Origin: Gonocerus acuteangulatus
Taxonomy: Eukaryota; Arthropoda; Insecta; Hemiptera; Coreidae
DNA length: 64,000 nucleotides
Assembly (NCBI GenBank): GCA_946811695.1
Contig: OX328128.1
Coordinates: forward strand, 80,496,329 to 80,560,328
Direction of reading: 5' to 3'
Part shown: positions 11,467 through 23,024 of the stretch, piece by piece
Position numbering within the stretch: position 1 is the first letter of the stretch
Layout: the number at the start of each line of letters is the position of its first letter
The notes under the pieces: model-generated
What the model was told of the DNA's origin: nothing
The model's input: the letters and a program-made list of their open reading frames with translations, nothing else
Databases searched by the model: none
Translations under genes and position numbers: made by a program

Positions 11467-12936
11467 ATAGGTTTACGTTTTCAAGTAGACTAGCAATTAA
11501 AAAAAAATGTCACACTAAAAGTAAAAGCAGATGTAAAATCAGCCCCCCAAAAAGATGAAGTTTGTTAACCAGGAGAATCCTTCCACCGAAAGATGTTTTT
11601 TTTTTTTGAGCGAAATTTGCGAGAATAAAATTGTAGAGCTCACATAGATGTTGTGAAAATATTAGGACTTGGGAATGTAATGAACCTATTTGCAAGGCCA
11701 CGTCTATTACCGTTGTCGTGAAAATGGGAAACTACTAAACGTTTCTTGGGATTTTTGGATATAATCAATCATACATATCTCCCAAATAGTGAAAATTTAG
11801 TAAATGTAAAGAATGTGTTCAAAGGCTTCGTAAATTATCTACAAAAACGTTTCCTATGGGATTTTTTATCTGAAAAAAACAAGTTCTCATCCGGAAAAAT
11901 CAGTGCTTAAATAGAGTAATTTGCCCTTAAAATTTTGTCAGTTTCCTGTTTTAGGGCCTTAGATTTTTCTTCGCTATGGAATTTAATTTTCCCATTTTTA
12001 CAAGTGTTTCATGGAATATTAAGACGAAATATCAACTGCTTAAATTATAATCTTTCCAAATGACACTAAGGATCTCTTTCTTTTTTTTTTTAAAAAAAAA
12101 AGAGGGAGAGAGAGTTTTCAGAGAATATTTTCTTAAGGCAAATGTGAGATAAAATCTTCTAACATCAAAGAGAATATTAGAGCACATTCTTTTTAAGAAT
12201 TCATTTTCATTAGAGTTCTTCAATTTATTCTTCTAAGAAAAAAGGAACGCATGAATAAAATTTCAGCGGAGAATACTCAGCTGGGCGTGGCTGGAAGGGG
12301 GAGGCATCATCAAGAAGTCGACATGGAAAATTTCTTCAAAGGACTCTAATTGAATATAGCGCTTTCAACGCTACATCATCAGTGCTATAACAACCATGAG
12401 TTCTCATGCGAACGCTATACAATTCCTTGATCTGCATAGTTTGTGGTGTTTGCCGAAAAAAAAGGTACACATGTGTGTCATAAAATGAGTTTTGACTTAA
12501 CGATGGTTTTGGACACTTGAAAGCATTCCTTTTCACATGAACTTGGTCAAACTTGCAGAAAAGAATTGTTTTCACATTTATTTGGTAAACGTATAATCAC
12601 AATTGTAAAGGCATACTTGCATAATAGCTGTATAAAAATTATTACAAGTATATGTTTTATCTTCTACCCACCTACTTCGTCTCCAAAAAAAACAACAAAA
12701 AGTCTTCTTGGTCGAACAAGTTACTTGACGGCATGTAAAGCTCCAAGTTCAACATAACTTGAAATAGGTACTTTCCATCGGAGGAAAGTGCAAAAACACA
12801 AAACAATACAGTTTGAATATTTATTATTATTGGTTATATGCAACACATCTTTGGCGAATTTCATTTTTCCGATACTTTTTTAATAGAGAGCGAAGTAAAA
12901 TAGGTCTAATCTATTATTTTCTCAAAGTTAATAATA
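11467..12936. other. Spacer
   Basis: No gene or element recognised; short A- and T-runs only. Confidence 0.4.
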
Positions 12937-12953
12937 CAGTGGAACATGGATAA

Positions 12954-14993
12954 TGTGGCTTCAGACCTAATCACTCGGCTATAGATCACATTGTTACTTT
13001 GGAAAAAGAAATTTTGGATTCATTTATCTCTAAGGAATCTGTATTAGCCGTCTCTTTTGATATCGAAAAGGCTTACGATACAGTTTGGCGCCGAGCTATT
13101 TTAACTAAACTAGGCGAATGGAATATTCGAGGAAATTTTTTCAACTTTGTATTAAATTTTCTTTCGAATAGAACCTTCCGAGTTAAAGTGGGATCAGCTT
13201 TTTCGAATGTATTCACTCAGGAAAACGGAGTGCCCCAAGGCAGTGTAATAAGCACGACGCTATTCAAAATAGCTATGGACACCGTCCGTGAGCATATTGC
13301 TGACCCAGTCAAATATTGCCTGTATGTGGATGATTTGCTTATCTATATTCGAACTAAAGACCTAGAAACTGCCGCAGAGTCTATCCAAAGGACGATAAAT
13401 AGGCTACAGAATTGGAGCGCTACTTACGGACTACATTTCTCTGCACTAAAGACACAAAGCATAATTTTTACAAAAAAGCGACGTATACCACAAATTACAT
13501 TGAACTTAAATAATACGCCTATACACTTCACAAACTACATAAAATTTTTAGGACTTCTTTTTGACTCAAAACTTACCTGGGTTCCCCACCTAAAAAATCT
13601 CGTTGATAAATGTAAAAAATCTTTACATCTTTTAATGATATTATGCAACACGAAGTGGGGAGCAGACAGAAGTGTAATGCTGACACTTTATCGGGCATAT
13701 ACCAGGTCTCTTCTGGATTATGGAAGTGTAGCGTACACATCTGCCAAGCCCAGCAATCTTAAAATCCTAGACTCTATACAAAATAATGGTTTACGCATTG
13801 CAACGGGAGCCTTCAGATCCAGCCCCTCTAATAGCCTACATGTAGAATGTGGGGAATTACCATTGGAATACAGACGTATGCAGAATTGTTTGAAATATTG
13901 CCTTAAAACTAAATATTTAAATAGTAAGTGCGTCCCGCAATCTATTGACGAAGATCTGTTACGAAAATACCAAATGAAACCATTGAGGCAACGCCCACTG
14001 CTGGTAAGATATATGATTTATGCACAAGACACTGACCTACTACAAACACAACTCTTACCCAGACCTCCCGTAACGTTCACACCATGGACTCTAAACAATT
14101 TGAAACTAGACCTAGGACTGACTAAATACAAAAAATCCGACCCGACATCTACACATTCATACAAACACATATTCAAGTCATATCTTGACAAAAATAAAGA
14201 CACAATGTTTATTTACACGGACGGATCCAAGACAGCTGAAGGCACAGGCGCAGCAGCTGTAATGGATATAAATACCTTACAGCTTAAACTACCAAAAAGT
14301 ACAAGTATTTATTCTGCTGAGCTGCACGCCATTCACCTTGCTCTGGGAAATGCACACGACATACAAAAACAAAAGATAACACTATTTACGGACTCACTCA
14401 GCTCAATACATGGACTACAAAACATGTACAACGACAATCCCATCATTATGAACATACTAGAACAGATACACCGGACGAATAAAGAAATCACAATATATTG
14501 GCTCCCAGGACATGAGGACATAGGAAAAAGCAGTCAAGCTGACGTACTGGCTCGGACAGCTACAAGACAAAACCGACAGGACATAGACAAAGTTACATTA
14601 CAAGACCTGCAAATCGAAGTAAGAAGGTTTATTACAGAAAAGTGGCAGAAATCTTGGCACATGACGACAGAAAACAAACTTCGCGAAATAAAACAGACGG
14701 TAGGTGAATGGCCTTCAAGCAAAAGGGATAATAGAAGAGACGAAGTGATATTATGCCGCTTAAGAATTGGCCATTCCCGACTGACACACTCTTATCTCAT
14801 GACAAGACAGGACAGACCGACATGTACACAGTGTAACACACCGCTGACTATAAAGCACATACTTACTGAATGTTTACAGCGACAAAACTATGACTTACCT
14901 TACAATATGACTGAATTACTCGGCGATGGAAGCAAATATATAGATAACATACTGAACTACCTCAACAAGACCAACCTCCTAAACAAATTATAA
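12954..14993 (+). CDS. LINE-2: RT-RNase H ORF2, 5' truncated but open
   Basis: An uninterrupted frame of 679 codons runs from a stop at 12951-12953 to TAA at 14993. It opens within the RT domain at CGFRPNHSAIDHIV, so the endonuclease half and all of ORF1 are missing; there is no authentic start codon. RT motifs follow: SFDIEKAYDTVW, ENGVPQGSVISTTLF and CLYVDDLLIY, i.e. a YVDD rather than YADD catalytic box. The thumb-like block WVPHLKNLVDKCKKSL and the RAYTRSLLDYGSVAYTS block precede RNase H. RNase H shows YTDGSK, AEL, TDS and a final Asp in SQAD. The C-terminus has RLRIGHSRLTHSYLM and a C-x2-C-x8-H-x4-C finger (CTQC ... HILTEC). The layout fits I/LOA-like LINEs. The frame carries no frameshift or stop, so the insertion is probably young. 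Confidence 0.9.
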   Translation, partial: CGFRPNHSAIDHIVTLEKEILDSFISKESVLAVSFDIEKAYDTVWRRAILTKLGEWNIRGNFFNFVLNFLSNRTFRVKVGSAFSNVFTQENGVPQGSVISTTLFKIAMDTVREHIADPVKYCLYVDDLLIYIRTKDLETAAESIQRTINRLQNWSATYGLHFSALKTQSIIFTKKRRIPQITLNLNNTPIHFTNYIKFLGLLFDSKLTWVPHLKNLVDKCKKSLHLLMILCNTKWGADRSVMLTLYRAYTRSLLDYGSVAYTSAKPSNLKILDSIQNNGLRIATGAFRSSPSNSLHVECGELPLEYRRMQNCLKYCLKTKYLNSKCVPQSIDEDLLRKYQMKPLRQRPLLVRYMIYAQDTDLLQTQLLPRPPVTFTPWTLNNLKLDLGLTKYKKSDPTSTHSYKHIFKSYLDKNKDTMFIYTDGSKTAEGTGAAAVMDINTLQLKLPKSTSIYSAELHAIHLALGNAHDIQKQKITLFTDSLSSIHGLQNMYNDNPIIMNILEQIHRTNKEITIYWLPGHEDIGKSSQADVLARTATRQNRQDIDKVTLQDLQIEVRRFITEKWQKSWHMTTENKLREIKQTVGEWPSSKRDNRRDEVILCRLRIGHSRLTHSYLMTRQDRPTCTQCNTPLTIKHILTECLQRQNYDLPYNMTELLGDGSKYIDNILNYLNKTNLLNKL

Positions 14994-15425
14994 TTATAAT
15001 TAAACATGAACAAATTATAACAGGACATACACACAAATATGTGTATGTATTTTATTTGTCTTAAAATGTTAAAACTATACAGCTGTACTAAACTAAAATC
15101 TTACATTTGACAATATAAAACTAACAAGAGTGTGAAACCTCCTTCAACCAACTTAATTGATTATGTGTATAAACTTCATGCATTATTATAATATTGATTT
15201 TTCATATATTCAAGTATATTGTAATATTGTATTCTCTTATAAATAGATGTGTATATAAATTTCAATTTGTATATTTGGCCAAAAATGTGTAAAATAAGAT
15301 TGTATTTAATTAGATGTATTTAATTAGTTGTATTTAATTAGATGTAATTTTCGTTTGTATATTATATATGTAATTTTTGTTCTGAGCGAGTCGCCTTAGT
15401 TACGGTCGCTCATAAATAAATAAAT
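14994..15425 (+). other. LINE-2 3' UTR with terminal hairpin and AATA tail
   Basis: It includes repeated TGTATTTAATTAG units at about 15300-15345. TGAGCGA (15383-15389) pairs with TCGCTCA (15406-15412). The tail is (AATA)n. Confidence 0.7.
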
Positions 15426-15546
15426 AAATTATCTTAGAATTCCCTCCCACCGTCCCTCCCATCTTCATATCTTATTCATTCATAAGTCAGTGAACAGAGC
15501 AGTTCTGTGAGTTGTTGATTTAAGATGTTGAAGCCTTGAAGTTATA

Positions 15547-15690
15547 AAAACGTTGTCAGAGAAAATATCTGCAATTAAAGAAGTTGAAAAAGGAATAAAG
15601 AAAAAATCTGAAATTGCCAAGGAATTCCTCCTAACACTTTATCAACTTATCTGAAAAATAAAGAAAAAATTCTTGCCCATGAAAATGACT
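15547..15690 (+). pseudogene. Tigger/pogo transposase N-terminal HTH fragment
   Basis: The frame at 15547 reads KTLSEKISAIKEVEKGIKKK and continues SEIAKEF. After a one-base slip the next frame reads GIPPNTLSTYLKNKEKIL. This is the CENP-B-type helix-turn-helix at the start of Tigger/pogo transposases, where it binds the element's ends. Only about 48 residues survive; there is no DDE domain before the right terminus at 15941, so the element was internally deleted. The frameshift confirms it is dead. Its position next to a Tigger-type terminus supports the assignment. Confidence 0.8.
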
Positions 15691-15943
15691 TTTTTCAAAA
15701 TAATAGACGCTTATTTTTACTTTTTTGATGAATTATTTATTACTTATGTACGTAATCATCAATTTATGAAATGTTTGTTATTGTTTAAATAAAATGTATG
15801 TATTTTTTAAAATTAAAAAATGTGAAAATATGAAATTCGATTTTTTACCCCTTTATTTTCAAAAACTTTTGTAATTCGAATTTTGGATAGTTCGAACTTT
15901 TTTATCGGTCCCTAGGGGTTCGAATTATCCAAGTTCTACTGTA

Positions 15944-16262
15944 CTTAATAAAAATAAATTTTCAATTCTTAGAAAATTTCCAAGTTCGCACTGGACGCGT
16001 ACATAATTATAAAATAACAATTTCCTCTTTTAATAATTTCTAATAATGAGGTTTAAAAAATGTTCAAGGGTTTTGCCCCTTGCAGCAATACAGGCATCAC
16101 ATAGCACATTGACAAACTGGATGACATTGTTCATTGCATTGCTGTAATCAGTTCCCAGGCCCATTTGATGCGATGGATGAGGTGTTCTCTTGAGTCAATT
16201 GGCTCCCTGTAGACCAAATCTATAATGTTTTTATTTATTATATTTATTGAGATACTTCGCAG
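15944..16262. other. Spacer
   Basis: No gene or repeat recognised. Confidence 0.35.
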
Positions 16263-16265
16263 CTT

Positions 16266-16324
<59 letters not shown>

Positions 16325-16325
16325 T
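16263..16325. repeat. (TA)n(TG)n microsatellite
   Basis: Pure TA dinucleotides to about 16310 followed by GTATGTGTGTGTG. Confidence 0.95.
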
Positions 16326-16589
16326 TGTATATTACATATGCATGGTGTTTTAATTTTATTTCAATGTATTTTATATTTATTGTGACCTGGAATAGTGATG
16401 TGCTGAGTGTGAGCACCATCTGCTGACCAGGCTTTCCCCCATTGAATAGGCTATTCAGTGAAAGAGACACCCTGAATCCTGCTATCTCTAGCCGTGATAT
16501 CTCCCAGCCTCGGCTTTAGTAGGGACATGCCTGGCTTCTAGTAGCTGGCCCCTTATCCAGTGCCGCTCCGGGAGGCAGGTCACGTATCT

Positions 16590-16695
16590 AGGGAGCTCAG
16601 GGAGGAGAGAGGGAGAGACGGGAGAGAGATGGGACGGGAGAGACGGGAGAGAGGGAGATGGAAGGGAAGATAGGACGGGAAGAGTGGAGGAGGAT
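16590..16695 (+). repeat. Purine-rich GGGAGA-type minisatellite
   Basis: Irregular repeats of GGGAGAGACGGGAGAGA and ATGGGACGGGAGAG. The strand is almost purely purine. Confidence 0.7.
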
Positions 16696-17907
16696 AGGAC
16701 TTAGCGATGACCCTGCGAGACACCACCTGTGCAATTACTCAACACATAGCCAGGAGGATGGAATTATTCCAGGCAGGATGGCGGATCCAGGATTAGGGAA
16801 CAAACAACCTTTCGGGAAAATACAAACAACGGGTACCAGAATTCGGGCGTTGCATTGTTGTTCTCTTTCGATATCTCATCCACAAGTATTATTCTAGAAA
16901 GGTTCGATTGAAGTGTGGTCAATTTTTTTGAATCAATTTTAATATTTTTAATTGTCCTATCATATTTTCGCTTTAAAAAGAAAAAATCTAAGTTCAACAT
17001 TAAAGGAAAAAATAAAAGAAAAAAAAGGATAAGAAAATATGAATGTATTTATTAAATTCAACCTGGACAAAGTAGTTATCTATAAAACTGACACTATGAA
17101 TTTAATGAAGCATCGCAATTATTGATTTACTAAGCAAGAAAGAATAAATAACTAGGAATATTTAAATAATATTAGTTAGAATGGGGGGGGGGAGTTTTTA
17201 CAGATTATTATAACAGTAGTGGAAATTGGGAATTAATGCTGAGATCTGAAATCAATATCAAATATGGCATTGGGGTTGTCATAAATTACTTTTTGGATCT
17301 TTTTAAGGGGAATGAAATTTTCTATGACAATATTAAATTAAGAGTTTTTAAATTTAAATTAAAATTTTTAATGAGTTAAACTGGGTAATGGGGGAGGTAT
17401 CAAGGGGTTTATAAAATTCGTTACTACCAGGGAACTACTATGAATCTACTTGTCATATTTACCATATTCAAATATGTTTTTGTATATCCGGAGTGAAGAA
17501 CATGAAAATTTGATAAATCATATGATAATTATAGTACGTTATAATTCACAGTTATAATAAACTGTGAAATTATGTGGGTGAGATATTGTTATACAGGAAT
17601 TGAAAATTTAATTTTATGTTGATGTTCAGTGATTTTTTAATATTTTTTCCAGAGAAATTCTGATGATAAACCAAAATATTGATTTTAAAGAGTAAAATAT
17701 AAATTTTCGAACTGGGAGACCCGATTGGCCTTTTATTCGTTTTTATGGAACCCAAATAACTCAGTGAAGGTCTTTAATAAGTTTTAGTACTTGTCAATTC
17801 AATGAAAGAATTATGTTTATAGTTTAAGTTTATAATTTAAGATTGTGTTGAATGATATTTATATTTATAGTAGACGTAGATAAGTATTTTATTTTATGAA
17901 TGGCAAT
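16696..17907. other. Spacer
   Basis: AT-rich; no gene recognised. Short G-run at 17183-17190. Confidence 0.4.
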
Positions 17908-17945
17908 AATGGCCCAGATTTGTCGATGCGCCGTTAAAAAATTAA
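17908..17945 (+). mobile_element. SINE 3'-end fragment
   Basis: AATGGCCCAGATTTGTCGAT followed by GCGCCGTTAAAAAA matches the 3' end of the tRNA-derived SINE family (compare 54940-54975). It is heavily 5' truncated. Confidence 0.7.
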
Positions 17946-18125
17946 AATTAAATTAAATTTATTTCATGAAGGGTGTGTTTTTGGATTTTTACTAATAAAA
18001 TAAATGCAACTTTTGAGAAAATCGATTTTAAAGTTTAACACACCAAAAGTTCGATATTTTAATTTTTAATTTTTTTTTCATATTTTCTTGTAATAAAGTT
18101 AAAAAAAAAATGGTTTTAATTTTGA

Positions 18126-18840
18126 AAATGTATGAATGAATGAATGAATGAAAAAAATACTTTATTCTGGGACTTCGTCCCATAAGAATAAAAATAAATA
18201 ATCAAATTTAACCTAAAAATATGACAATAAATAAAGAAAAAACAAAAGCTTAAAAAAACGAATACAAATATTATTAGTAGAGTCTTAAATAATAAAATAA
18301 AACATAAGTAAATATGTACATAAATTATAATTGGATTAAAGCAATGATGATACAATATTCAGAGGGATGAGAATATAATTAAATAGTTTAATATAAACAA
18401 ATAAATAATTAAATAAATATTAACAAATTAAATAAATATTAAAGAAAATAAATGCATAAACAGGAGAAGAAAACAACAACATAATTTACATAGCTAAACT
18501 GGTCTTCCAAGAGGTCAAATCTTAAGAAGCTTCTTCCTGGGAGGATAGGAGAAAAGCGAAGAGGCGAGATTTAAATACAGGTAAGGAAGGAGATTGTCGA
18601 ATCGAAAGAGGGATAGAGTTCCAGAAGGAGGAGGCTCGGGAGATGAAGGAACGGTCGAAGAAGTCTGTTTTATGAGTGGGAAAATAGAGATCGGAGGGAC
18701 GGGAGCGGGTTCCACGGGAATGGACAGAAGATTTTTAAACTGAAGGAGGTTGTAGATATAGGAAGGAGATTTTGAAGAAATGGTTTGGTAAAGGAAGGAA
18801 CCTATTGTCGTAAAGGAAGGAAGTATTGTCGTCGAATTGA
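18126..18840 (-). pseudogene. CR1/L2-like LINE 3' end
   Basis: The minus strand encodes the typical ORF2 C-terminus of CR1/L2-type LINEs: RGTRSRPSDLYFPTHKTDFF, DRSFISRASSFWNSIPLSIR and SLPVFKSRLFAFLL, ending TAA near 18525. Upstream, YIYNLLQFKNLLSIP is in another frame, so at least one frameshift exists. Downstream lies an AT-rich 3' UTR ending in a hairpin (TGGGAC / GTCCCA, 18168-18182) and a (CATT)n tail at 18131-18150 on the plus strand. Only the last about 100 codons remain. The domain here has no catalytic function; the block is recognised from its conserved WNSLP-type motif. Confidence 0.8.
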
Positions 18841-19228
18841 TGGAAATAGCAACTTCAACTCGGAATACCGGTGTGAAATATGGGCATCCCTATCGAGGAT
18901 AAATCTGAGAAAACAATGTATCGAGATTTTAACTGATAAATTGAATTTTGGACACCTTTAAAAACTTTTTTGGCGCATAAACACTCTTGATATCATTTAT
19001 GATTAGTCAAGAAAGCATTTAAGCCCATAAAAAGAGACTAGTAAAAAAAATTACAAGGTAGTATTTAAGACTTCTTCCTTATTTTATTTTTTGTAATGAT
19101 ACTTTCCTTGTTATTTTTTTTTTTTTATATATTTTTCCTCTCCAAAAATACAATCATAGACAAAGTATTTGTTCCAAACATAACAAAATTCAGAACGAAA
19201 ACAAATTCGGTTAGCTAGTAAAACTGAT
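18841..19228. other. Spacer
   Basis: No gene is seen; T-rich tracts near 19110-19140. Confidence 0.35.
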
Positions 19229-19617
19229 GAAATGTTATAAATTCTCTCATGTTCCTATCAACCAGAAGATTGAAATGTTATAAATTCTCTCATGTTCCTA
19301 TCAACCAGAAGATTGAAATGTTATAAATTCTCTCATGTTCCTATCAACCAGAAGATTGAAATGTTATAAATTCTCTCATGTTCCTATCAACTAGAAGATT
19401 GAAATGTTATAAATTCTCTCATGTTCCTATCAACTAGAAGATTGAAATGTTATAAATTCTCTCATGTTCCTATCAACTAGAAGATTGAAATGTTATAAAT
19501 TCTCTCATGTTCCTATCAACTAGAAGATTGAAATGTTATAAATTCTCTCATGTTCCTATCAACTAGAAGATTGAAATGTTATAAATTCTCTCATGTTCCT
19601 ATCAACTAGAAGATTGA
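19229..19617 (+). repeat. 43-bp tandem repeat, nine copies
   Basis: Unit starts are 19229, 19272 and so on, period 43. The first three copies carry CAACCAG and the remaining six CAACTAG, a block-wise pattern indicating spread of one variant. No open frame of note. Confidence 0.95.
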
Positions 19618-19992
19618 AAACCACCTGATTCGATTTGAGATATTCTATTATGGTTAGGAATATAAATAGCAACTCTCCAGAGGTTGTGCTCGCGGCGATA
19701 AGATCGATATTTGCTAACATCGAAATATAGGAACATCGATAGATAGGAACAATATCAGAACACGCCGCTTGGAGAATTCTATCAGCAATTCATGAGTTGA
19801 AGCTTTCATAACCCTGCGCTGGTTTCCTACTGTCTCTACTGTTCTTATTTACTGTGCAATATATCCAACCGGGGTTCGGGATTATTTACGAATCTATTTA
19901 CGGGGAAATCGTGATTGCGAAGGAAAATGCAATTATTATACGCCAGGTAGGAGGTAAAAATGTAATAGAGGTGGTTCAAGAAATATGATTTA
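19618..19992. other. Spacer
   Basis: No gene recognised. Confidence 0.35.
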
Positions 19993-20008
19993 TTAATCAC
20001 GGACGAAG

Positions 20009-20187
20009 GCGTCTTCCGTGGTCTAGTGGCTAGCGCCTTGGATCCATAAGCGGGAGATGGTGGCTTCGATCCCCACCAGCGGCAGGAATTTTCTCATCTC
20101 ACCCTGGAAAATTCCTCGCTGCACCCTGGATATCGGCGCTACTGGCCTAGATGTCGCGCCGCAAGGAAAAAAAAAAAAAAAGAAAAG
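20009..20187 (+). mobile_element. tRNA-derived SINE with 16-bp target duplication
   Basis: The 5' part carries a pol III A-box-like segment (GTGGTCTAGTGGCTAGCG) and a B-box-like segment (CTTCGATCCCC, one change from GGTTCGATCCC). The body has the family's TTTTCTCATCTCA block and a GGCGCTACTGGCCTAGATGT block, followed by poly-A. TTAATCACGGACGAAG (19993-20008) and TTAATCACGGATGAAG (20188-20203) are the target duplications, differing at one site. Pol III transcription and LINE-driven retrotransposition are known for such families and are inferred here. Confidence 0.92.
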
Positions 20188-20232
20188 TTAATCACGGATG
20201 AAGTTTCGCGCCGTTTATGCCTCATCAGGAGT
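20188..20232 (-). other. Hammerhead-like motif, poor stem II
   Basis: On the minus strand: CCTGATGAGGCATAAACGGC then GCGAAACTTCATCC. CUGAUGA and GAAAC core blocks are present at the right spacing, but stem II is weak. It is the insertion target of the SINE just upstream. See also 58826-58880. Confidence 0.35.
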
Positions 20233-21290
20233 ATTCATACAGCTGCTTACACCATAAGTAGGCAAGTAAACCATCCACTAACATGGCCATGTCATTACTG
20301 ATGAGTATAACAATGGCGGCTACCGTGACGTCACTTTCAGCTTACGAGTCGAGGACTCATCGATACTTCATATCCATATTACGATTATCCCCTTGTAACT
20401 CTTGATATGGATTGACCCTATTTCAAATATATTCAAAAATCTAAATGCACCAAATTCATGGTATATTCTGGCAAAAAAGGAAATTCCTTTTAAAACCTAC
20501 ATAAATACATGAGAACTCAGTTTTTATTGACTAATTTTTTTCAGTTTTCTTATTATAAATGTTTTCTTTTATTTGAAGCTTTGGGATAGTTTAGATAAAA
20601 TAAAATATTTTGGAGTAAGAAGTAATTTAAATCGTGATTTAGAATATTTCTGGACAGGATAGTGCTGAACAATTTCGCAAAGCACATAGTTATTAAAGAA
20701 TTAAATAATAGATATATTCCTTAAAAATGGATCTGAATTTTATATACCTTCGAACAACTTATTTATCCAAATGAATCTCTCAGTTAAATTGATACAATTC
20801 TAAGTAAAAATAATTAAACGAATGAATGAGTAATTAAGTAAATATGAACCAATTATTTCAGGAAAGCCAAAGTACTGGTACGACGGAAAATTATAATTAC
20901 CTTCAATGTTACAAAGCTTTATTATCAAAGCAGCTACTTAAAATTTAGATTCAAGTGGACTTTAGACCTTCCGTTTATTTGTATAGTTAATTGTTTAAAA
21001 AGTTTTATTTAGGCAGAAAATCTACAGGGTCTTTCATTTGTAAAAACCATTTATGGTTTTCTTTAGATATCGGTTAGCATTACTTCAAATTTTTGTCGTC
21101 TTGTTTTGTGTCTTTATTTTTAATTATTTTATAAATATTTATCTTTTTAAAATTGTTCTGTGGGATATTCTCATAGGCACAAAAAGCTTTATAGAAAACC
21201 GATAGAAGAGTATAATTCGTGAAACCTCGAAACAACCTGGGACGGGTGGATGGTTGTCAAGGTACCTCCGTCCCGTCAACACATGGTACT
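20233..21290. other. Spacer
   Basis: AT-rich; no gene or element recognised. Confidence 0.4.
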
Positions 21291-21299
21291 CCTCCTTCC

Positions 21300-21950
21300 A
21301 GTACCTTCCGTTTGATCGACAACGGCCAACAGCGGCCGACGTGAGTGCCTACATTGGTCTCGACCCGATCCGATCCGATTTAGTCACAGCTCGTCAGTAA
21401 AGACCTCTTAGTGAAGTAGACCTAATAAGCATAGAAACCTTCGATTAGGTTGGATGTTGGAGGTAAGATAGGTATTGGTATTCATATTTTAAAATTATTT
21501 ATAAGAAAGGTAACTAGAAGGCTGTAAGCATTGAAAGGTTATAAACGTTAGAAAGTTATAAATATTGGAAGGTTATAGACGTTGGATGGTTATAAACATC
21601 TTTCCACGCAATTTAATAAACAAGGGAAACAAAAAACCAAAAATGTGAATTGATAAAGTTGTTCTAAATGTTATTTCCTTTGATATAAAAAACAATGCAT
21701 TGAAATCGGTTAAGATTTAGAACCTGTAGACCTTTTTGAAACACTATATGTGGGTTGGCGCCATTTAGCTTTGTCGGTCCGAAATCGCTCTTGAAACAAA
21801 CACGTTTGAATGGCCAAGAATCGGTGGCAGTTGGATTGAATCGGGGCGGGACCAATGTAGGCACCTCCATTGAGATGCATGTGTTTGTTTTTCCTCTGAC
21901 AGTCGGTGGCTATTGGATCGGATCGGAACGGGTCCAGTGTAGGTGCACCC
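21300..21950. repeat. GATCCGAT-type dispersed repeat copies
   Basis: Pieces at 21340-21385, 21800-21870 and 21870-21950 share blocks with the tandem family at 43979-44322, for example the complement of GATAGCCACCGACTGTC and GAGATGCATGTGTTTG. The two best pieces are on the minus strand. The copies are diverged. Confidence 0.65.
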
Positions 21951-23024
21951 TTAGTTGTTGACTAATCGTTTGGGAAGTGAATACAGCGTCGCCGTCCCAA
22001 TAGGAGGACCTTTGCGCCTGATCCCCTCACGAATATTGAAGTTTGTGAACTTTCTTTCTCATTATTTGGATCATTACAACAGTACTTGTGAAGCAATTCA
22101 CTGATATAATCAGAATACGTCGTTTGGTGAATTATTTTATTATGAATATGCGAAGAAAGTAGTTCTTTTATTACGCAGATTTTTGCCGAAATGCCAGAAA
22201 ACATCTAATTTGACCACTAGAGTAACGGGAGGTTTTGTTGGTTATTTTAGTGTATTTTCGAGCACTAATAGAGCTTAAAAACAGAAAATATGATTATTGG
22301 TAATAATAATTCGCTCACTTTTACCAAATATTCAAGGACTTCAAAAAGTTCCCAAACCATTTTTTTTTATTTTCATGATTTTGACTGTTGGCGATTAGTA
22401 TAAATCCATAGAGATAAAATATGTACTGGAGCTGTTTGAGAGAGGTGGAAGGTCGGAAACTAAACACAGTCGTAATGTCCTTTACTATTTCGCAAAAACA
22501 GTGCTTTCACTATTTATTTTTTTGAATTGAGCTGATTCATCTATTAACAACCTTTTAATTTAGATTTCATTTCTTAGATGCCTACGAAGTTTCTCATTTT
22601 TGTTTGTATTTGGGAATTTTTTATGGGCCAAAAATGACGGCTTTCCTATAAGGACGATTGCGCCCGATGACAGTACTCCGGGATTGCGCCTGATCAAGAG
22701 TTAATTGTATAATTTTATTCAATCCAATTATTTGCATACAGTGGATTGATAGCTTTTGCCCACAATAGTGTGAGCATTCAGAGGCCGGAGTAGCTGTCCT
22801 GGAGCGAAGGAGAAGGCTGTTAGAGATCATTGAATCACTTTCAGGGGCATTCGGTCATGAATACATATGAGGGCATTAGAAGGCAGACTTGCATCTGGGT
22901 CACGGCTAGGGTTGAAAGGCGGGGACGGAGAGGGGGTCGCCAAGGAGGGGGGAGATAGGGATGAAGGAGTAGGGGTAGATTATCCAACAGTCATGGGGGG
23001 GGGGGTGGACTGAGAGGCTTAAAG
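21951..23024. other. Spacer
   Basis: No gene is seen. Poly-G runs lie near 22996-23005. Confidence 0.35.

Larger units (their letters stand above)
12937..15941 (+). mobile_element. Tigger/pogo-like element, probably split by LINE-2
   Basis: The right end reads inward as CAGTAGAACTTGGATAAT and is followed outside by TA (15942-15943). The left end at 12937 reads CAGTGGAACATGGATAAT and is preceded by TA (12935-12936). The first 18 bp match at 16 positions. Between them sit LINE-2 and, next to the right end, a piece of a pogo-type transposase. The simplest reading is an old Tigger-like element into which LINE-2 inserted about 17 bp from the left terminus. I could not find a clean target duplication around LINE-2, so the left end could be coincidental. 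Confidence 0.6.
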
